Positions 36,318 to 47,631 of a stretch of DNA of 64,000 nt are shown here, piece by piece (positions within the stretch are counted from its first letter, which is position 1; each line of letters opens with the position of its first letter). Both the position numbers and the translations under genes were made by a program. Source of the stretch: Pogona vitticeps (lineage: Eukaryota > Chordata > Lepidosauria > Squamata > Agamidae); NCBI RefSeq assembly GCF_051106095.1, contig NC_135785.1:223381045-223445044 (forward strand), in the 5' to 3' direction. The notes under the pieces were generated by a model. It had not been told where the DNA came from, made no database searches, and worked only from the letters and a program-made list of their open reading frames with translations.

Positions 36318-36729
36318 TGTTGAGAATTTTGATTATAACGTGTATTCTCATGATGTCAGCAGAGTAAGGAGATATTGGTTAGCAGAGATACATGACACTA
36401 TGACACTGAGAGAGCAAAACCAACAACTTAGTCTATTGACATATGTATATAGAAAATAGACATTCCTCTGGTATGGCATGACATAAAGCAACACACAGCA
36501 TAGTAAAAAGTGATCTGACTTACAGCAGATAAAGATGTTCATTTTACACGTGACTTATGTACAGTTCTGTGACTAATCAGAAAATACATTACTTCATTTT
36601 CTCTTACACCAAGTTTCATCATGCACACAGCTGTACAACATTAAGTCTTAATACTTGATACCCACACCTGAATACAATCAGTATAGTGACTCAGGTAAAA
36701 TCAGCTATTTTACATTTAACTATACAACA
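36318..36729 (-). mobile_element. Solo-LTR-like repeat, copy 2 (fossil)
   Basis: This is the reverse-complement relative of 5901-6307, matching along its whole length (for example TCAGGTAAAATCAGC here against GCTGATTTTACCTGA there). It has the same TGTTG/CAACA ends. The two copies differ by many substitutions and small gaps, so both are old. Confidence 0.6.
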
Positions 36730-37079
36730 TTAATATTCAATACACTTTCATATCAAAATCTCAACAGAAATATCACAAAGGATACATTGATTGATCATTA
36801 TGCAGGGATTTTGTACGGTAATAATGAGGAAGCAAAAGGTATGGTAGCATTCCACTTGAAAGCAGTGCCAAAAGAAATACTGACTTTAATGACTTAGGAT
36901 TCTGCACTGGATAGATAATACAAATTTGTATCATGTAAAGGCATCTAGTATTGGAGTCATATAGATGCCCACAAAGTGAATGGAAAGAGAAGAAAGAAAG
37001 TTTTATCTCTATCTCTCTCTCTTGTCTCCTTCTTCTTTGCTACAGAGATTATTATTAATTTCCAGGCTTCCAGACACAA
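36730..37079. other. Unassigned intergenic sequence
   Basis: AT-rich, no feature recognised. Confidence 0.55.
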
Positions 37080-37460
37080 TTAGTATACACTGCAATGGAA
37101 TAAGGCCTACCGACTTGAAGGTAAAGTAATCTCTGCTCTGACAGGGATTTCATTGCACACTAAATCAGGAAGAACTGATGCACCATTAAAATGCGGCATT
37201 TCTCCAGCCCCTGAAGACTAGCCTGTAAAACAGTTACAGCTGCACTTTCACATCTACTTACAGCCCTTAAAAGACAGCAACAGCAAAAAGTCTGCAGGTT
37301 TAATTAAATTAGGTGATCTTGCATGAATTTTTTTCCCCTCTCCATAAAAGCTGTTTCAAGTGCTTTGATTATATACGCGAAAGAATGTAGACAGGTGGAC
37401 AGACTGCAATCAAAGTTCTCGAAGTGCCACTTCACTTGTCATAAAATCCCCACATTGCAT
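37080..37460. promoter_or_regulatory. Candidate conserved noncoding element
   Basis: This unique repeat-free stretch has TTTAATTAAATTAGG and AGGTGGACAGACTGCAATCA-type motifs and a balanced composition compared with its surroundings. It is suggested as possible enhancer-like sequence downstream of EPHA3. There is no direct proof. Confidence 0.2.
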
Positions 37461-38009
37461 TACAAAACAGGCTGTGCCAAGCCGTAACAAATCAATTACG
37501 GTTTCTTTGTCAGTCACTCTTAGATTTGTTTATGGCAAACATGCCCATATTTCTATCTGCTCAGAAACAGCTACTCTTTCCGTTGTGTTCATGGTAGATT
37601 TGCCCATGTTTTTAACCAATCAGGCTTGCTTCCTGCACAGACTGGAGAGCATAGAGGTTTTATCAGAGCTATACTTGACAGAACGGACAGATTGTCTACC
37701 TCTTACTGAAATTCATAAAGAATTGCAAATCATGGTGAGGTATATCAGCGACATTATCCATTTCCTATGCCCAAATGACTTTGTCCCCACCTTTCTTTCT
37801 TCCCTTGACACTAGCCTTTTTCACTTGGTGTCACCTGCTTCTTCCAATCCTCATTCTCTTGCTTCTATTTTCTATTTCTGTTATTTGATCTTAACCTCTG
37901 TTGCATCTCTGTTCTTTGTGTGCTGCTCCCTTTTCCATCACCAGCTGGTCATGCCCCAGTTTTCCTTCCCTTAAATAATAGCTGGAGTACCTTTAGTAAT
38001 CCAGCTATT
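37461..38009. other. Unassigned intergenic sequence
   Basis: It contains the longest non-transposon open frame of the window (37474-37974, plus strand). That frame has no recognisable domain, and its second half is pyrimidine-rich sequence read as F/L/S residues. I do not consider it a gene. Confidence 0.55.
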
Positions 38010-38488
38010 TAGGCCTACATATCCCATCAACTAAATCCCAACAACTCCACCAGTGGTAAGGGACTATAGGTAGAGGTAAAGGTTCCCCTTGACAATTTTT
38101 GTCCAGTCGTGTCCGACTCTAGGGGGTGGTGCTCATCCCCGTTTCCAAGCCATAGAGCCAGTGTTTTGTCCAAAGACAATCTTCCGTGGTCACATGGCCA
38201 GTGCGACTTAGACACGGAACGCTGTTACCTTCCCACCGAGGTGGTCCCTATTGATCTACTTGCATTTGCATGCTTTTGAACCGCTAGGTTGGCGGGAGCT
38301 GGGACAAGCGATGGGAGCTCACTACGTCACGTGGATTCGATCTTACGACTGCTGGTCTTCTGACCCTGCAGCACAGGCTTCTGTGGTATAGCCCACAGCG
38401 CCACCATGTCCCTAGTGCCACCACATCCCTGGGACTATAGGAGTTGTAGTCTAAAACATCTGGAGTTTCAAAGGTTCACCACCTCTGC
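38010..38488. mobile_element. hAT-like MITE split by a Sauria SINE
   Basis: The right part is GGAGTTGTAGTCTAAAACAT, CTGGAGTTTCAAAGGTTCAC and CACCTCTG (38441-38488), and the left part contains CCCAACAACTCCACCAGTGG. Removing the SINE and one copy of its 11-bp duplication restores a continuous MITE sequence. The left terminal repeat is poorly preserved. Confidence 0.6.
38071..38412 (-). mobile_element. Sauria SINE, full length, inserted in a hAT-like MITE
   Basis: The element is on the minus strand: tail at 38071 (AGGTAAAGGTTCCCCTTGAC) and tRNA head ending GCGCCACCATGTCCC at 38412. A perfect 11-bp target-site duplication, GGGACTATAGG, flanks it at 38060-38070 and 38431-38441. Between the head and the right duplication lies an extra 18-bp near copy of the head (TAGTGCCACCACATCCCT). 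The host sequence is a hAT-like MITE. Confidence 0.93.
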
Positions 38489-40470
38489 CTCAAATACTAT
38501 TACTTCTATAATTTCTTTTGTAACCTCCTCAGTCTTATCACCACTTTTGGTTCATATTCTTCTTGAATTGCTGTAACAGGGTGGTTTACAGACCACTGAG
38601 GATAGGAATGCGAACTTTTCATTGCCCCCAATCTTGTATTTTTAATAGCAGCTTGACAATAAGAGATTTAAGTTCCTCCTGTTACTTCACTTATCTCCAG
38701 TTTAGTTTCTGTATTTAAAGTTGTTATAAAATTCATGGGAGCAAGTCTACTTAAAAACTGGAAATCTTTATTCAAGACAAAAATAGACAGTTCCTCTTCT
38801 CCTACAACATAACCTCAGGGTCTCTTTGGGTTCATACAATATTAAAATGTATACACAAAAATTGGGTTTGTATGGAAAATGCAGAAAACAGAAACAAAAA
38901 TGCTATTTATTAATGGATATGTTTTAAGATTGAAATTAGCCATGCTTACTTTCATGTAAATATTGTTAACATTGAACCTGAGAAGATTCTGTGTGGTTAC
39001 AGAACTTTAATAGTGCATTATTATTAGTTTGTAAATCTGGAAGAAAACCTTGAGCACAGCATATGTCATTGTTGTTCCCCTGCTGTACTCTTTTGCTCTG
39101 GGAAAAATGCCTGATATATCACTTTCACTTTGCATACAGTTTCTCACCTGAAATCTCTAGAGTAAGATATAACTACAGCAGAAGGACCATGATTTGTTGA
39201 GGGCAAATGAAGGAAACAAAAATACATCCCTAGAGCCTTTAACATCCTTCTGATAATGCAAGTCCTAGCATTTCAGGTACAACTCCATCCCTCCTTCTCT
39301 CTTCAACCAGTGGTGAAATTAACCATCCCTTCACAATATATGCAATAAAGTTCAAATGTATCCCCCATGACTTCAACCGTATCTTGTTTTTCCTAGAAGA
39401 TATAAATGCCCTTTTTGCTTAAAAGTGGCAGGCTCTTCCCTGAAGTCCTTAACAGTGTACTATCAAAGGAGCGTTTCATTCCATACAGAAGATTTTACTA
39501 TCTATATATATTTTGCATCTGTTTCTAAGGTCTATGTCATTTTTATGGGGTGTTAAACAGGGAAGTTTCATTGCTATGACGGTTTGATAGGCAAACGTAG
39601 ATAATTTTGCCTGGGAAATTCTTGTTTCCATTTTAATGCATAAGAGTGTGAGATATACCGATAGCACAGTGTAAACGGTAAGATATCTCATAGCTTTAAC
39701 AGTTTACTCTAATAGTGGATTTCTGGTCAATCTGTGATCATTTATCATATTTTGATTCCTATCTGTTCAAAGAGAATGTGGTACAACAAGAGGGGCAAAT
39801 CTCATTCCACCCCCACCTCCCAGCCTGACTTCACCTTCTGATTTAATTTTTGGTCAGCTCAGAGAAGACTCATTTTGAACATTTCCGGACTTCCTCTTAG
39901 ATATAAATAATAAGTCTTCAAACAGGAAAATTTGGCTTAAGCAATGACACCTTAATAGCAAAGATTTGTGAGGCTATTTTTTTAAAAGATTATATGAAAA
40001 CCTGGCATTATTTATTGTTTTTATTTATTTAGATTATTGAAATCCTTTCTGCACCACTAAATTAACAACAGCCTCTTCTTAGTTAGCAATCTAGCCTTAC
40101 ACTGTAGAAACAATAAACAGAAATCCCCAAAATCAAAATGAATTAAACCCAAAACCACAGTAAAACCAAAGGAGTAAATTATATGACAACAAAACATTTG
40201 TACTACCAGACTGCTGCCTAGGAACTGTATATGGGATGGTCTGTTTCGTGTGTGCTTCCTCTTTGAACAAAAGGAGAATCCACGAAGCCCTGAGCAAGCA
40301 GACATCCCATTGTTTTCAACTGGGTGATCTCCAGATTTTGTAAATGCAAGCTGGAGGTTGCTGGGGTGAACAAGAGATGATCCAGCCATCAAATCCTTTG
40401 TGTCTGTCAATAAGATTATGGTGTTGGAAACTGGCATTAACATAGGCTCCAGCTGAGCCTCTCAGAAAAA
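38489..40470. other. Unassigned intergenic sequence
   Basis: No gene recognised. TTTATTGTTTTTATTTATTT at 40011-40031 may be the tail of a degenerate minus-strand LINE. Confidence 0.55.
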
Positions 40471-40801
40471 TGAGGTTCCCCCCCTTGGCAGTTTTAGTCC
40501 AGTCGTGTCTGATTCTAGGGGGCGGTGCTCATCTGTTTTTCAAGCCGTAGAGCCAGTGCTTGTCCGAAGACAGTTTCTGTTGTCACGTGGCCAGCATGAC
40601 TAGGGTACGCCATTTTACCTTCCCACCGAGATGGTACCTGTTTATCTACTCGCATTTACATGCTTTCAAACTGCTAGGTTGGCAAGGAGCTGGGACAAAG
40701 CAACAGGAGCTCACACCGTCGCGTGGATTTGATCTTACGACTGCTGGTCTTCTGACCCTGCAGCACAGAGGCTTCTGCTGTTTAGGCCGCAGCGCCACCA
40801 A
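40471..40801 (-). mobile_element. Sauria SINE, diverged variant subfamily
   Basis: The minus-strand copy runs from a degenerate tail (GTTCCCCCCCTTGGCAGTTT) to the tRNA head at 40801 (GCCGCAGCGCCACCA). It carries the variant body GTCACGTGGCCAGCATGACT seen also in the copy at 22404. It is the most diverged of the five copies. Confidence 0.88.
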
Positions 40802-41354
40802 CAGCTATGACACTACCATTGGACTGGTCCTGTTTCTGGTACCCAGCCCTGTAACTCCAGTACACTTGTGACCCTGCCCTTCCTACCTGGAGCTCTCAGT
40901 GGAATACATGGTTCTTTCACTGGCTATTGAGGGAGGCAGCATAGGCCTCAAGCCTGCAGGCAGTACATGTGAACTTATGACTGAGTAGGGGTTTAACCCA
41001 TGTCTCCTTGAACCTACTCTAACCTGCTGTTATAACCCTGATGTTGCACTTGCTGTTGCTGAACTCTTGAGTTATCACATACTGAACAGTATGCACAATT
41101 TTGGGGAGAGAGATGTGTGTATATTTGTGATGTAGCTTCACAGACAGACACTACTGTCAAACACATCCTTACCTGTATGTACAGGTTAACCCTCATGTAA
41201 CCCTTTCAAGTAAAAAATAAAATACTATCTTCTCTAGCCCATCTTTTCATTTACTTTGAACACTTCCCATCACTGATGCACTTCTCAAGGTCTGCTTTCC
41301 TGACTTCAATGGCCAAATGTATCCAAGGTGCAAACAAAATTTCTCCAAGATATG
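40802..41354. other. Unassigned intergenic sequence
   Basis: No feature recognised. Confidence 0.55.
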
Positions 41355-41545
41355 TATCCGGAAGTTGAGTCATGGTAACTGGACTTCTTTCGTATTAGGT
41401 TGAAACATTTTGTTGCTCATCCAAGTAGCTTCTTCAGTCTTGAATGAGTAGGGAAACGTTTCGACCTAATAAGAAAGAAGTCCAGTTGCCATGACTCAAC
41501 TTCCAGATAACCTCACCTGGATGATTGAGGATCTTCACAGATATA
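41355..41545. mobile_element. Two Penelope-like 3' ends in inverted orientation
   Basis: The left arm (41357-41405; GAAGTTGAGTCATGGTAACT...) and the right arm (41458-41505; ...GTTGCCATGACTCAACTTCC) are inverted copies of the Penelope-like 3' terminus also seen at 8585-8680. The centre holds CATCCAAGTAGCTTCTTCAG. Right of the right arm the sequence continues as family 3' sequence (CTGGATGATTGAGGATCTTC). No coding part is attached. Confidence 0.75.
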
Positions 41546-42827
41546 TTTTCCCCAAGATAATTTAGAGCAAGCTCTAGATGCCTCCATGGACATTAGAGCA
41601 ACACTACTCAGCCCTGATCTTGTTTTTTAAAAACAGAAATTGCAGAGGAATATTTGCTAGACCCTATTTCATATTATTTTCATTTAAAGAGAGAGATTGC
41701 ACAGAGGGCCTTCTTAGCCCGATACATATCACCTTAATGTTTTGACAATTTGGGGACCATGAGAAGCTCAGCTGTTACTTAGTGAACCCAACTACTTCTT
41801 TACTCCAGTTCCTCCAATATCCTTCATGCCAGTCATACTTTCAGCAATCATTATTTGGGCAAGAAATGAATTACACAACATAGCTGGACCACATATTTTG
41901 TAGATGGTCTGAGTTCCTGGATATTGAAGGAAGTTCTCAGTCTAGCTATGTCTTCAGGAGGGACCTCAGCCTAACCTATGCTGTCAATAGCCTATGCTTG
42001 TTTGTCACACTGGAAGCAGAATATCCGTCTGTCTTTGTCAATGGATCACATGACATCATGAGGAAATGGTTACAAGTACTACTTTGGGCATTACAGAGAC
42101 CCTTGGAAAGGAAGGGCAGTTACAGTTAATTTCTCCTGCACACTGGAATCTCCAAAGCTGTTCTCAGTTGGAGACAGAAAATGGGCATTTGGAATCTCAC
42201 TTAGTGGCATAAAACCTGCATTACAGAGACAGAGTGGAGTCCACACAAACAAGGAAGCAGACTGAGCAGGATTTGCTTTATTGAAGAAGATCATGTTAGA
42301 TTAAGGTCTACTGGGGAAACCAGAAACCAGCAGCTATTTTCAGATTGCAGCTATTTGATGTCCGAATGCAATGTAGTTTTGCAATAAGACATGCACAATT
42401 GAATTCTATGTGCTGTGGTGCATGAGAGCAGGTAATGAGTTTCCAGCATCAGCCGAAAGCTAGACTTAGACATCTGAGATTGCTCTTGGGATTTAGCTTC
42501 AAATGCTTTGAAGCTTCAGCTGATAGCTGAATTCTTAGTTAGCGCTTCTCTTTGTCCCTGTACGATAAATCCTTACCACAAAGTGGCTGATCAATGCCAC
42601 TCAGGATGAAAACGGATAGACTACTCTTTAAGCAATGTTTTAGCCCATGATATACTGAATCAATGCAAAGTTATGTCAGCCTCTTTTTCCCTGCTCCATC
42701 ATAGGAGGAGGGTCTGTGTAGATTCAGAAAACACTTATGGTAGACTTACATAGGTGTGCTTCATGCTCCCAGCATAAAATTTAAATTTACCCACAATGGT
42801 ATGACTATATAGACCACAGTGGAATGC
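41546..42827. other. Unassigned intergenic sequence
   Basis: No feature recognised. Confidence 0.55.
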
Positions 42828-42925
42828 CTGGGGCCATCCAGATGTTGTTGGAATCCACCATTAGCCTCAGCCAAGATTGCCAAAAGTCAAAGGTGATGTA
42901 GACCAACAACATCTGGAAGACTGAA
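42828..42925. mobile_element. hAT-like MITE fragment
   Basis: Perfect 15-bp inverted arms TCCAGATGTTGTTGG (42837-42851) and CCAACAACATCTGGA (42903-42917) surround a short spacer with ATTAGCCTCAGCCAAG. This matches the inner part of the same MITE group (...CCAACAACATCTGGAGGGCC...). Confidence 0.6.
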
Positions 42926-44289
42926 TTATGTTTATGAAATCCAAATTGGGTCCAAGCTTGAACAGGCTTGCCTCAGTCTGTATTTCCTGAGCTATCAGTG
43001 GGTTGGACAGTCTGCCATTGTCATACTGATGGACTCATGACAAAGACATATTTAGGAGAGAAAATACATTGTTGAAAATGGTGCATAGAGAAATATTGCA
43101 AGTGTGCACAAACACGGCAAAACACTTTAATCAATGGCAGAAATGTGTGCATTTTACACAGACACACAGACAATCTGTATACGCAAGATGAGGAAATCAC
43201 ACATGCACACACACATAAGCAAACCTGGGCATGGACTGGACAAGGATTTGGGAAAGGATGGAATTTTGTAGATGCAGATTTTATAGCTATGCACTTACCT
43301 GAGATGGACCACTGGGTACAATAGGATTTATTTCTATGAAGGCAGCGTGTATGGGATCAATGTAAAACTACTAATCTAGAAAGTTTACTCAGCTCGGGCC
43401 TTTCCTGTTGCCTTCCATGATGCTTCTCAGTGAGCCACCAGTCCCAGTATTGCCACCTGCTGTGGCCAGACAGGGAAGGAAGACTGTATAGTCAGGAAAG
43501 ATTGTCAGGGAAAAAAAAAACCTCTTTGTACATTTTCTGTGCAGGTGCCAAGAGTTGATGGTTGCTGGCTTGTGTCCATTTATTCCTCCTCCTGATTTCA
43601 ATGTGACAAAAAAAAAAATGATTATCCACAGGGATATATCACCCAGGACAATGAAGAGAAAGATAGGTAGCAGTACCCGCTACCTAAAAGCAAGCTGTAA
43701 GCACTATTTATGATAGAGACTACCATGTTATTTTGTACATTTCATTGCAGTTCTCTGGCAGAAGGCCCAAACATTGTAAATAAGAGGAAGTGAGGTTACA
43801 AAATCATTGTTGTAGGGATTGAGTTTTATTGCTTTTCTATTAGAGTTAGGCATGTATTAACTCACTAATGAGGCTTGGGGTGGGGGAACAGAGAAAGAAC
43901 ATAAGGCAGGATTCCCAGACTCCAAAACAGCCACAGGGGAAAGTAGGGGTTAAATATATTTATTTAAAATCATAAGAAAAGTGGGCAGCAATTCATTTTA
44001 ACTTACTCTGGCTCATCCTAGAGCATTTTCTGCCTATAGACAGGAATACCAACAAGCAGCCAGCCAGTCAAACGTACCGCTTGATTCCAAAAATCTTTAT
44101 GTCAACATGGAAAATACAAAAGCAATTGAGTTGGTTTTCATTGGAATGCAATACATTGTTAGTATTGTGCAATCATCTGTTCACCAAATTTGCGAACATT
44201 TTTTCCCCTGAAGGAGAGGTCTCTATTTCTCAAATTCACCCTCAGTGTGCTTCAGGATTTCTTGTGTGCTGTAGCTTACAGATTTGAAG
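42926..44289. other. Unassigned intergenic sequence
   Basis: No feature recognised apart from short A-runs at 43510 and 43608. Confidence 0.55.
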
Positions 44290-44500
44290 GTGACTGAAGC
44301 TGCTGTTACAACCCAACTGCTATATTTTAATGTGAGCTTTCATTTCAGTTCATCCGTGAAAGCTCAAATTAAAATATAGCAGTTGGGCTTTAAGGTGCCA
44401 CATTTTTGTCCTCTTTATTTTTCATTTTTTCTTTTGCATTTTGTCTGATATGCTGGCACAGACTAGCATGGCTACCTCTTCTGAAGCTGGTCTGTGAGGT
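44290..44500. repeat. Amniote repeat with strong internal hairpin
   Basis: Two 31-bp arms (44312-44342 and 44357-44387) are inverted with one mismatch and a 14-nt loop; the left arm begins CCCAACTGCTATATTTTA. The flank TTTAAGGTGCCACATTTTTG and CACAGACTAGCATGGCTACC resembles a widespread reptile repeat (...TTAAGGTGCCACAAGAC...CAGACTAACACGGCTACC). I do not know its formal class. Confidence 0.6.
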
Positions 44501-44627
44501 TTTTTTTTCATCACACAGCTATCTGCCACTCTGCAGTTCCCCAACTGATCATTTCTTTTTAAAACGTATTTTCATGTCTCATTGACTTGACTGAGAATAG
44601 ATGGGAAATAGGTAAAAAAAAGTGTGT

Positions 44628-44630
<3 letters not shown>

Positions 44631-44664
<34 letters not shown>
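44631..44664. repeat. (CA)n microsatellite
   Basis: Seventeen uninterrupted AC units. Confidence 0.97.
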
Positions 44665-44669
<5 letters not shown>

Positions 44670-47089
44670 TTTCTGTATGCGCACATTGGTAAAAATGGTT
44701 TCTTTGGAAATGAACTCTTCCTTACAAAGTTTTCATCTTTGTCCCTTTTGCAAATGCCTATACTATCAGCCTTATGTTTCAGAAGGCCTTTTGGGCAAGT
44801 CAACCTAAATGGGCCTGTTTCTTCAGCATGAATCTGCCTTCTTCTTGCTGCTACAGCCACCACACATTCTGTTTCTCCTTGCTGCTGTTGCCTACCTGTC
44901 TGTTTGACTGGAGGGGAGTTGAGTGGCAAATAGAAGGGAGAGGCTGCTTTGCAGTTGAGTTCATAAAGTTCATCCGCTTAGGGATAGAGAGAAAACGTCA
45001 GCTGGTGCCAAATGACGTTAAGAGCATCAGCACAAGTTACTCTTTAAAGCACCCACAATCGACAGAGATATCCAGTCATGCCAAACTCTGATCCTTTAAT
45101 TATCTGCTGCAAATCTCTATAGTGAATAAAAAGCACTCCATTTGTATTGGCTCACCTGTTTTTTTGCTGATATCCATTTTACCTAATTTGAATGCATTAC
45201 AGAAGTATCTGAAGTAGTGGTGATAGGCAGGCAAACACTTCCAAACCTGACTAGGCCTTGCCATACAGGGCAGGAGGAATGTGGGGAAAGATCCTTTTTA
45301 TTTTCTGGCTTCACATTGCTTGTGGTTGAAATTTACCTCCTCTTAGTAGGAAGATTTCCTTATCTAACCCAAGGTTGGTGTAGCAGAGATGTCCCAAATG
45401 AGAATTTCTCAGGAGAGCAAGGGGCCTTGCATCTAGTTGTGTGAAATGATGTTGGGGGCTGTAAGTGGTGCCAGACGTACTGCAACTCTAGGGTCACATA
45501 TGGCCTTCCATTTATTTTGCACAGTTGGGATCCTGTTTATTCACTTCAGCAGAGGAGGATTAAGAACCACAAGAGAGAAGCCAGTGCTAATATATTGCAA
45601 AATGGATGTGCATGTGACAAGACAAATTGCACCAGTCCTAGTGGAAATCTTGCTTCAGATTCTGGAAATTTCAGCCTTTAAATCTAGTCCCTGAGAACAG
45701 TAATTCACTTCTACTTGCTCTGTATATCCCTGATTCTGTCTGTAGTGTTCCCAGGTCAGTGGTAGCTGATTCCTAAATTTGCAGGGCAAAACATGAGATG
45801 GGGGTAGGCCAGGTCCTTGTGACGTCACGGAGGCAGGGCAGGCAAAAGAGGAGAGGCAAGCAAGCATAACATACATTTAAGCATGCTTGTGCTGAGCCAG
45901 TGAACCCTTGCAGTGCTTGGAATGGATAGAAATAAGTGTAGATGCTTGAAGACACTTCTCACACAAAAATCAAAGGGTCTTCTGTTCCAGGACTGCTTCA
46001 CTGTAATTTATTCCTACCCTAGAGTTATGAAGAGCTGGAAAAAAAACAACACCAGAGCAATGAATGGTGAATACTTTTTTATTTAGAAAAGCAACCATCC
46101 TCTGCTCTTCACCTAAGTTTTCTACTTTTGGTGGATTTTGTATCCCAAGTGTCTACCTTCATATTCCAACAACATATTTGTTTTTGGACAACTAAATCTG
46201 GTGATTGTTTTTTGGAAGAAGATTTGCAGCCACATTCCTCGTATTATATCTTTTTCTTTCCCCTGAATATCCCATGCAAGTCAACTACATTTAATAGTCA
46301 TCCACCAGGCAGATTTGATCTGGGTCTGGGTGTCAAATTCCATGCAACCCTAGCATAGAACCTGAAATTCACATTTCAGAAGAGCTTGCTCAACATGGAA
46401 ATGTAGATCTGAATTTTTATTTTTTTAAGGTGGATGTAGGAGCTCATGGGCTCATGGAGGACTGTGCTTATACTAGGCCAGCCATTCTTCATAGTAGAGC
46501 ATCACTGCATTCATGTCATATTGAAGTTTTTGTTTTCTCCTTCCTGAAGGGCTTACTTTGCACAGTGGCAACAGAAGTGAATGAAAATGTATGTACCATT
46601 CAACGTCCTGGCATGATAATATAGCAAGATGTCTTTCATCATTCTCAGTTAATTTTAAATGCAGGATTAGAACATTTCCCAGTCCACCCATTCTTCTTGT
46701 AAGAAAGTACTTAATATGCAAAAGCAATTCTACGCACTGGTGTTTTAAAATAATCCTTGCTTTAGAAAGGCACATAAAACTTTTAAGACACCGAGAAGGC
46801 TATAAATTATTCTTCCTGTTATGAACATCCAAAGGAAACTGAACATTACAGGATGCTTTTAAAATTCAGGGGGAAAATGATCATGAAGGGAAAGCACAAT
46901 AAATAAACCCTGTCTTCCATGGTTGAAGCAAAGTTTTACAGCATTTGGACATATTAGCATTAGCAAAGGAGATCCAGGACAGTGAATTAAAAGAAGACTT
47001 ATATCTTTCACCCAATGAGTATAAATAAATAAGTCTAGAACTTATTATCCCCATGGCTAAACCCAATCATTTTCCTGGTTGTTATGCAC
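44665..47089. other. Unassigned intergenic sequence
   Basis: No gene or repeat recognised. The open frames here (for example 44774-45091) look incidental. Confidence 0.55.
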
Positions 47090-47345
47090 TCCCAAGTCAT
47101 TTCTGACTTATGACGACTGTTTGAGTAAATGACCTCCAAATAGTTCTGTTGTTAACAGCTTGCTCAGCTCTTGCAAACTCAAGGCTATAGCTTCCTTTAC
47201 TGAGTCCATCCATCTCTTATTTAGTCTTCCTTTTTTCGTGTCAACTTCAACTTTTCCTAGCATTATTGTCTTTTCCAGGAAGTCTTGTCTTCTCATGATG
47301 TGCCCAAAGTTTAGCAATTTCAGTTTAGTAGTTTTTATTTCTAGA
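47090..47345 (-). mobile_element. 3' fragment of a second non-LTR LINE (RTE-like)
   Basis: The minus strand encodes LNFGHIMRRQDFLEKTIMLG and then KGRLNKRWMDSVKEAIALSL, the C-terminal region found downstream of the reverse transcriptase in RTE/BovB-like and related LINEs. It is clearly different from the BovB copies in this window. The 3' end reads TCGTCATAAGTCAGAAATGA, followed by a short CA-rich tail. It is 5' truncated. I am sure it is a LINE C-terminus but less sure of the clade. Confidence 0.75.
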
Positions 47346-47525
47346 AAATGTTTAAGTTAAATTTGATCTAGCACCATGACAGTCATTTAATTCACAGAAT
47401 GAAGACAAATGTGCACTCTTGAATTGGGAAAAATTGACCTATTCTATGTCTTTGGTCATCTTTTCCATAACATTTATCATAGGAAGAGCCCTGCCTCCAA
47501 AGGAAGTAGAATGCAGATCTAGAGT

Positions 47526-47559
47526 AAAAATATATAAAGGATAAAAATATATAAAGGAT
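47526..47559. repeat. 17-bp tandem duplication
   Basis: AAAAATATATAAAGGAT occurs twice without a gap or a mismatch. Confidence 0.85.
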
Positions 47560-47587
47560 ACTAAGGATGGTGACCACTTGGCCACTT

Positions 47588-47631
47588 GCATTTTGCCCAG
47601 TTTTATATATATATAAAACTGGGCAAAATGC
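47588..47631. repeat. Perfect 44-bp palindrome
   Basis: The sequence GCATTTTGCCCAGTTTTATA and its exact complement meet in a TATATATATA centre with no loop. It could form a cruciform or, transcribed, a hairpin. It lies just after a perfect 17-bp tandem duplication at 47526-47559. Confidence 0.85.

Noticed and set aside
37474-37974. 166-residue open frame on the plus strand
   Set aside because: No recognisable domain, no splice or promoter context, and the second half is a pyrimidine-rich tract read as F/L/S; most likely chance.
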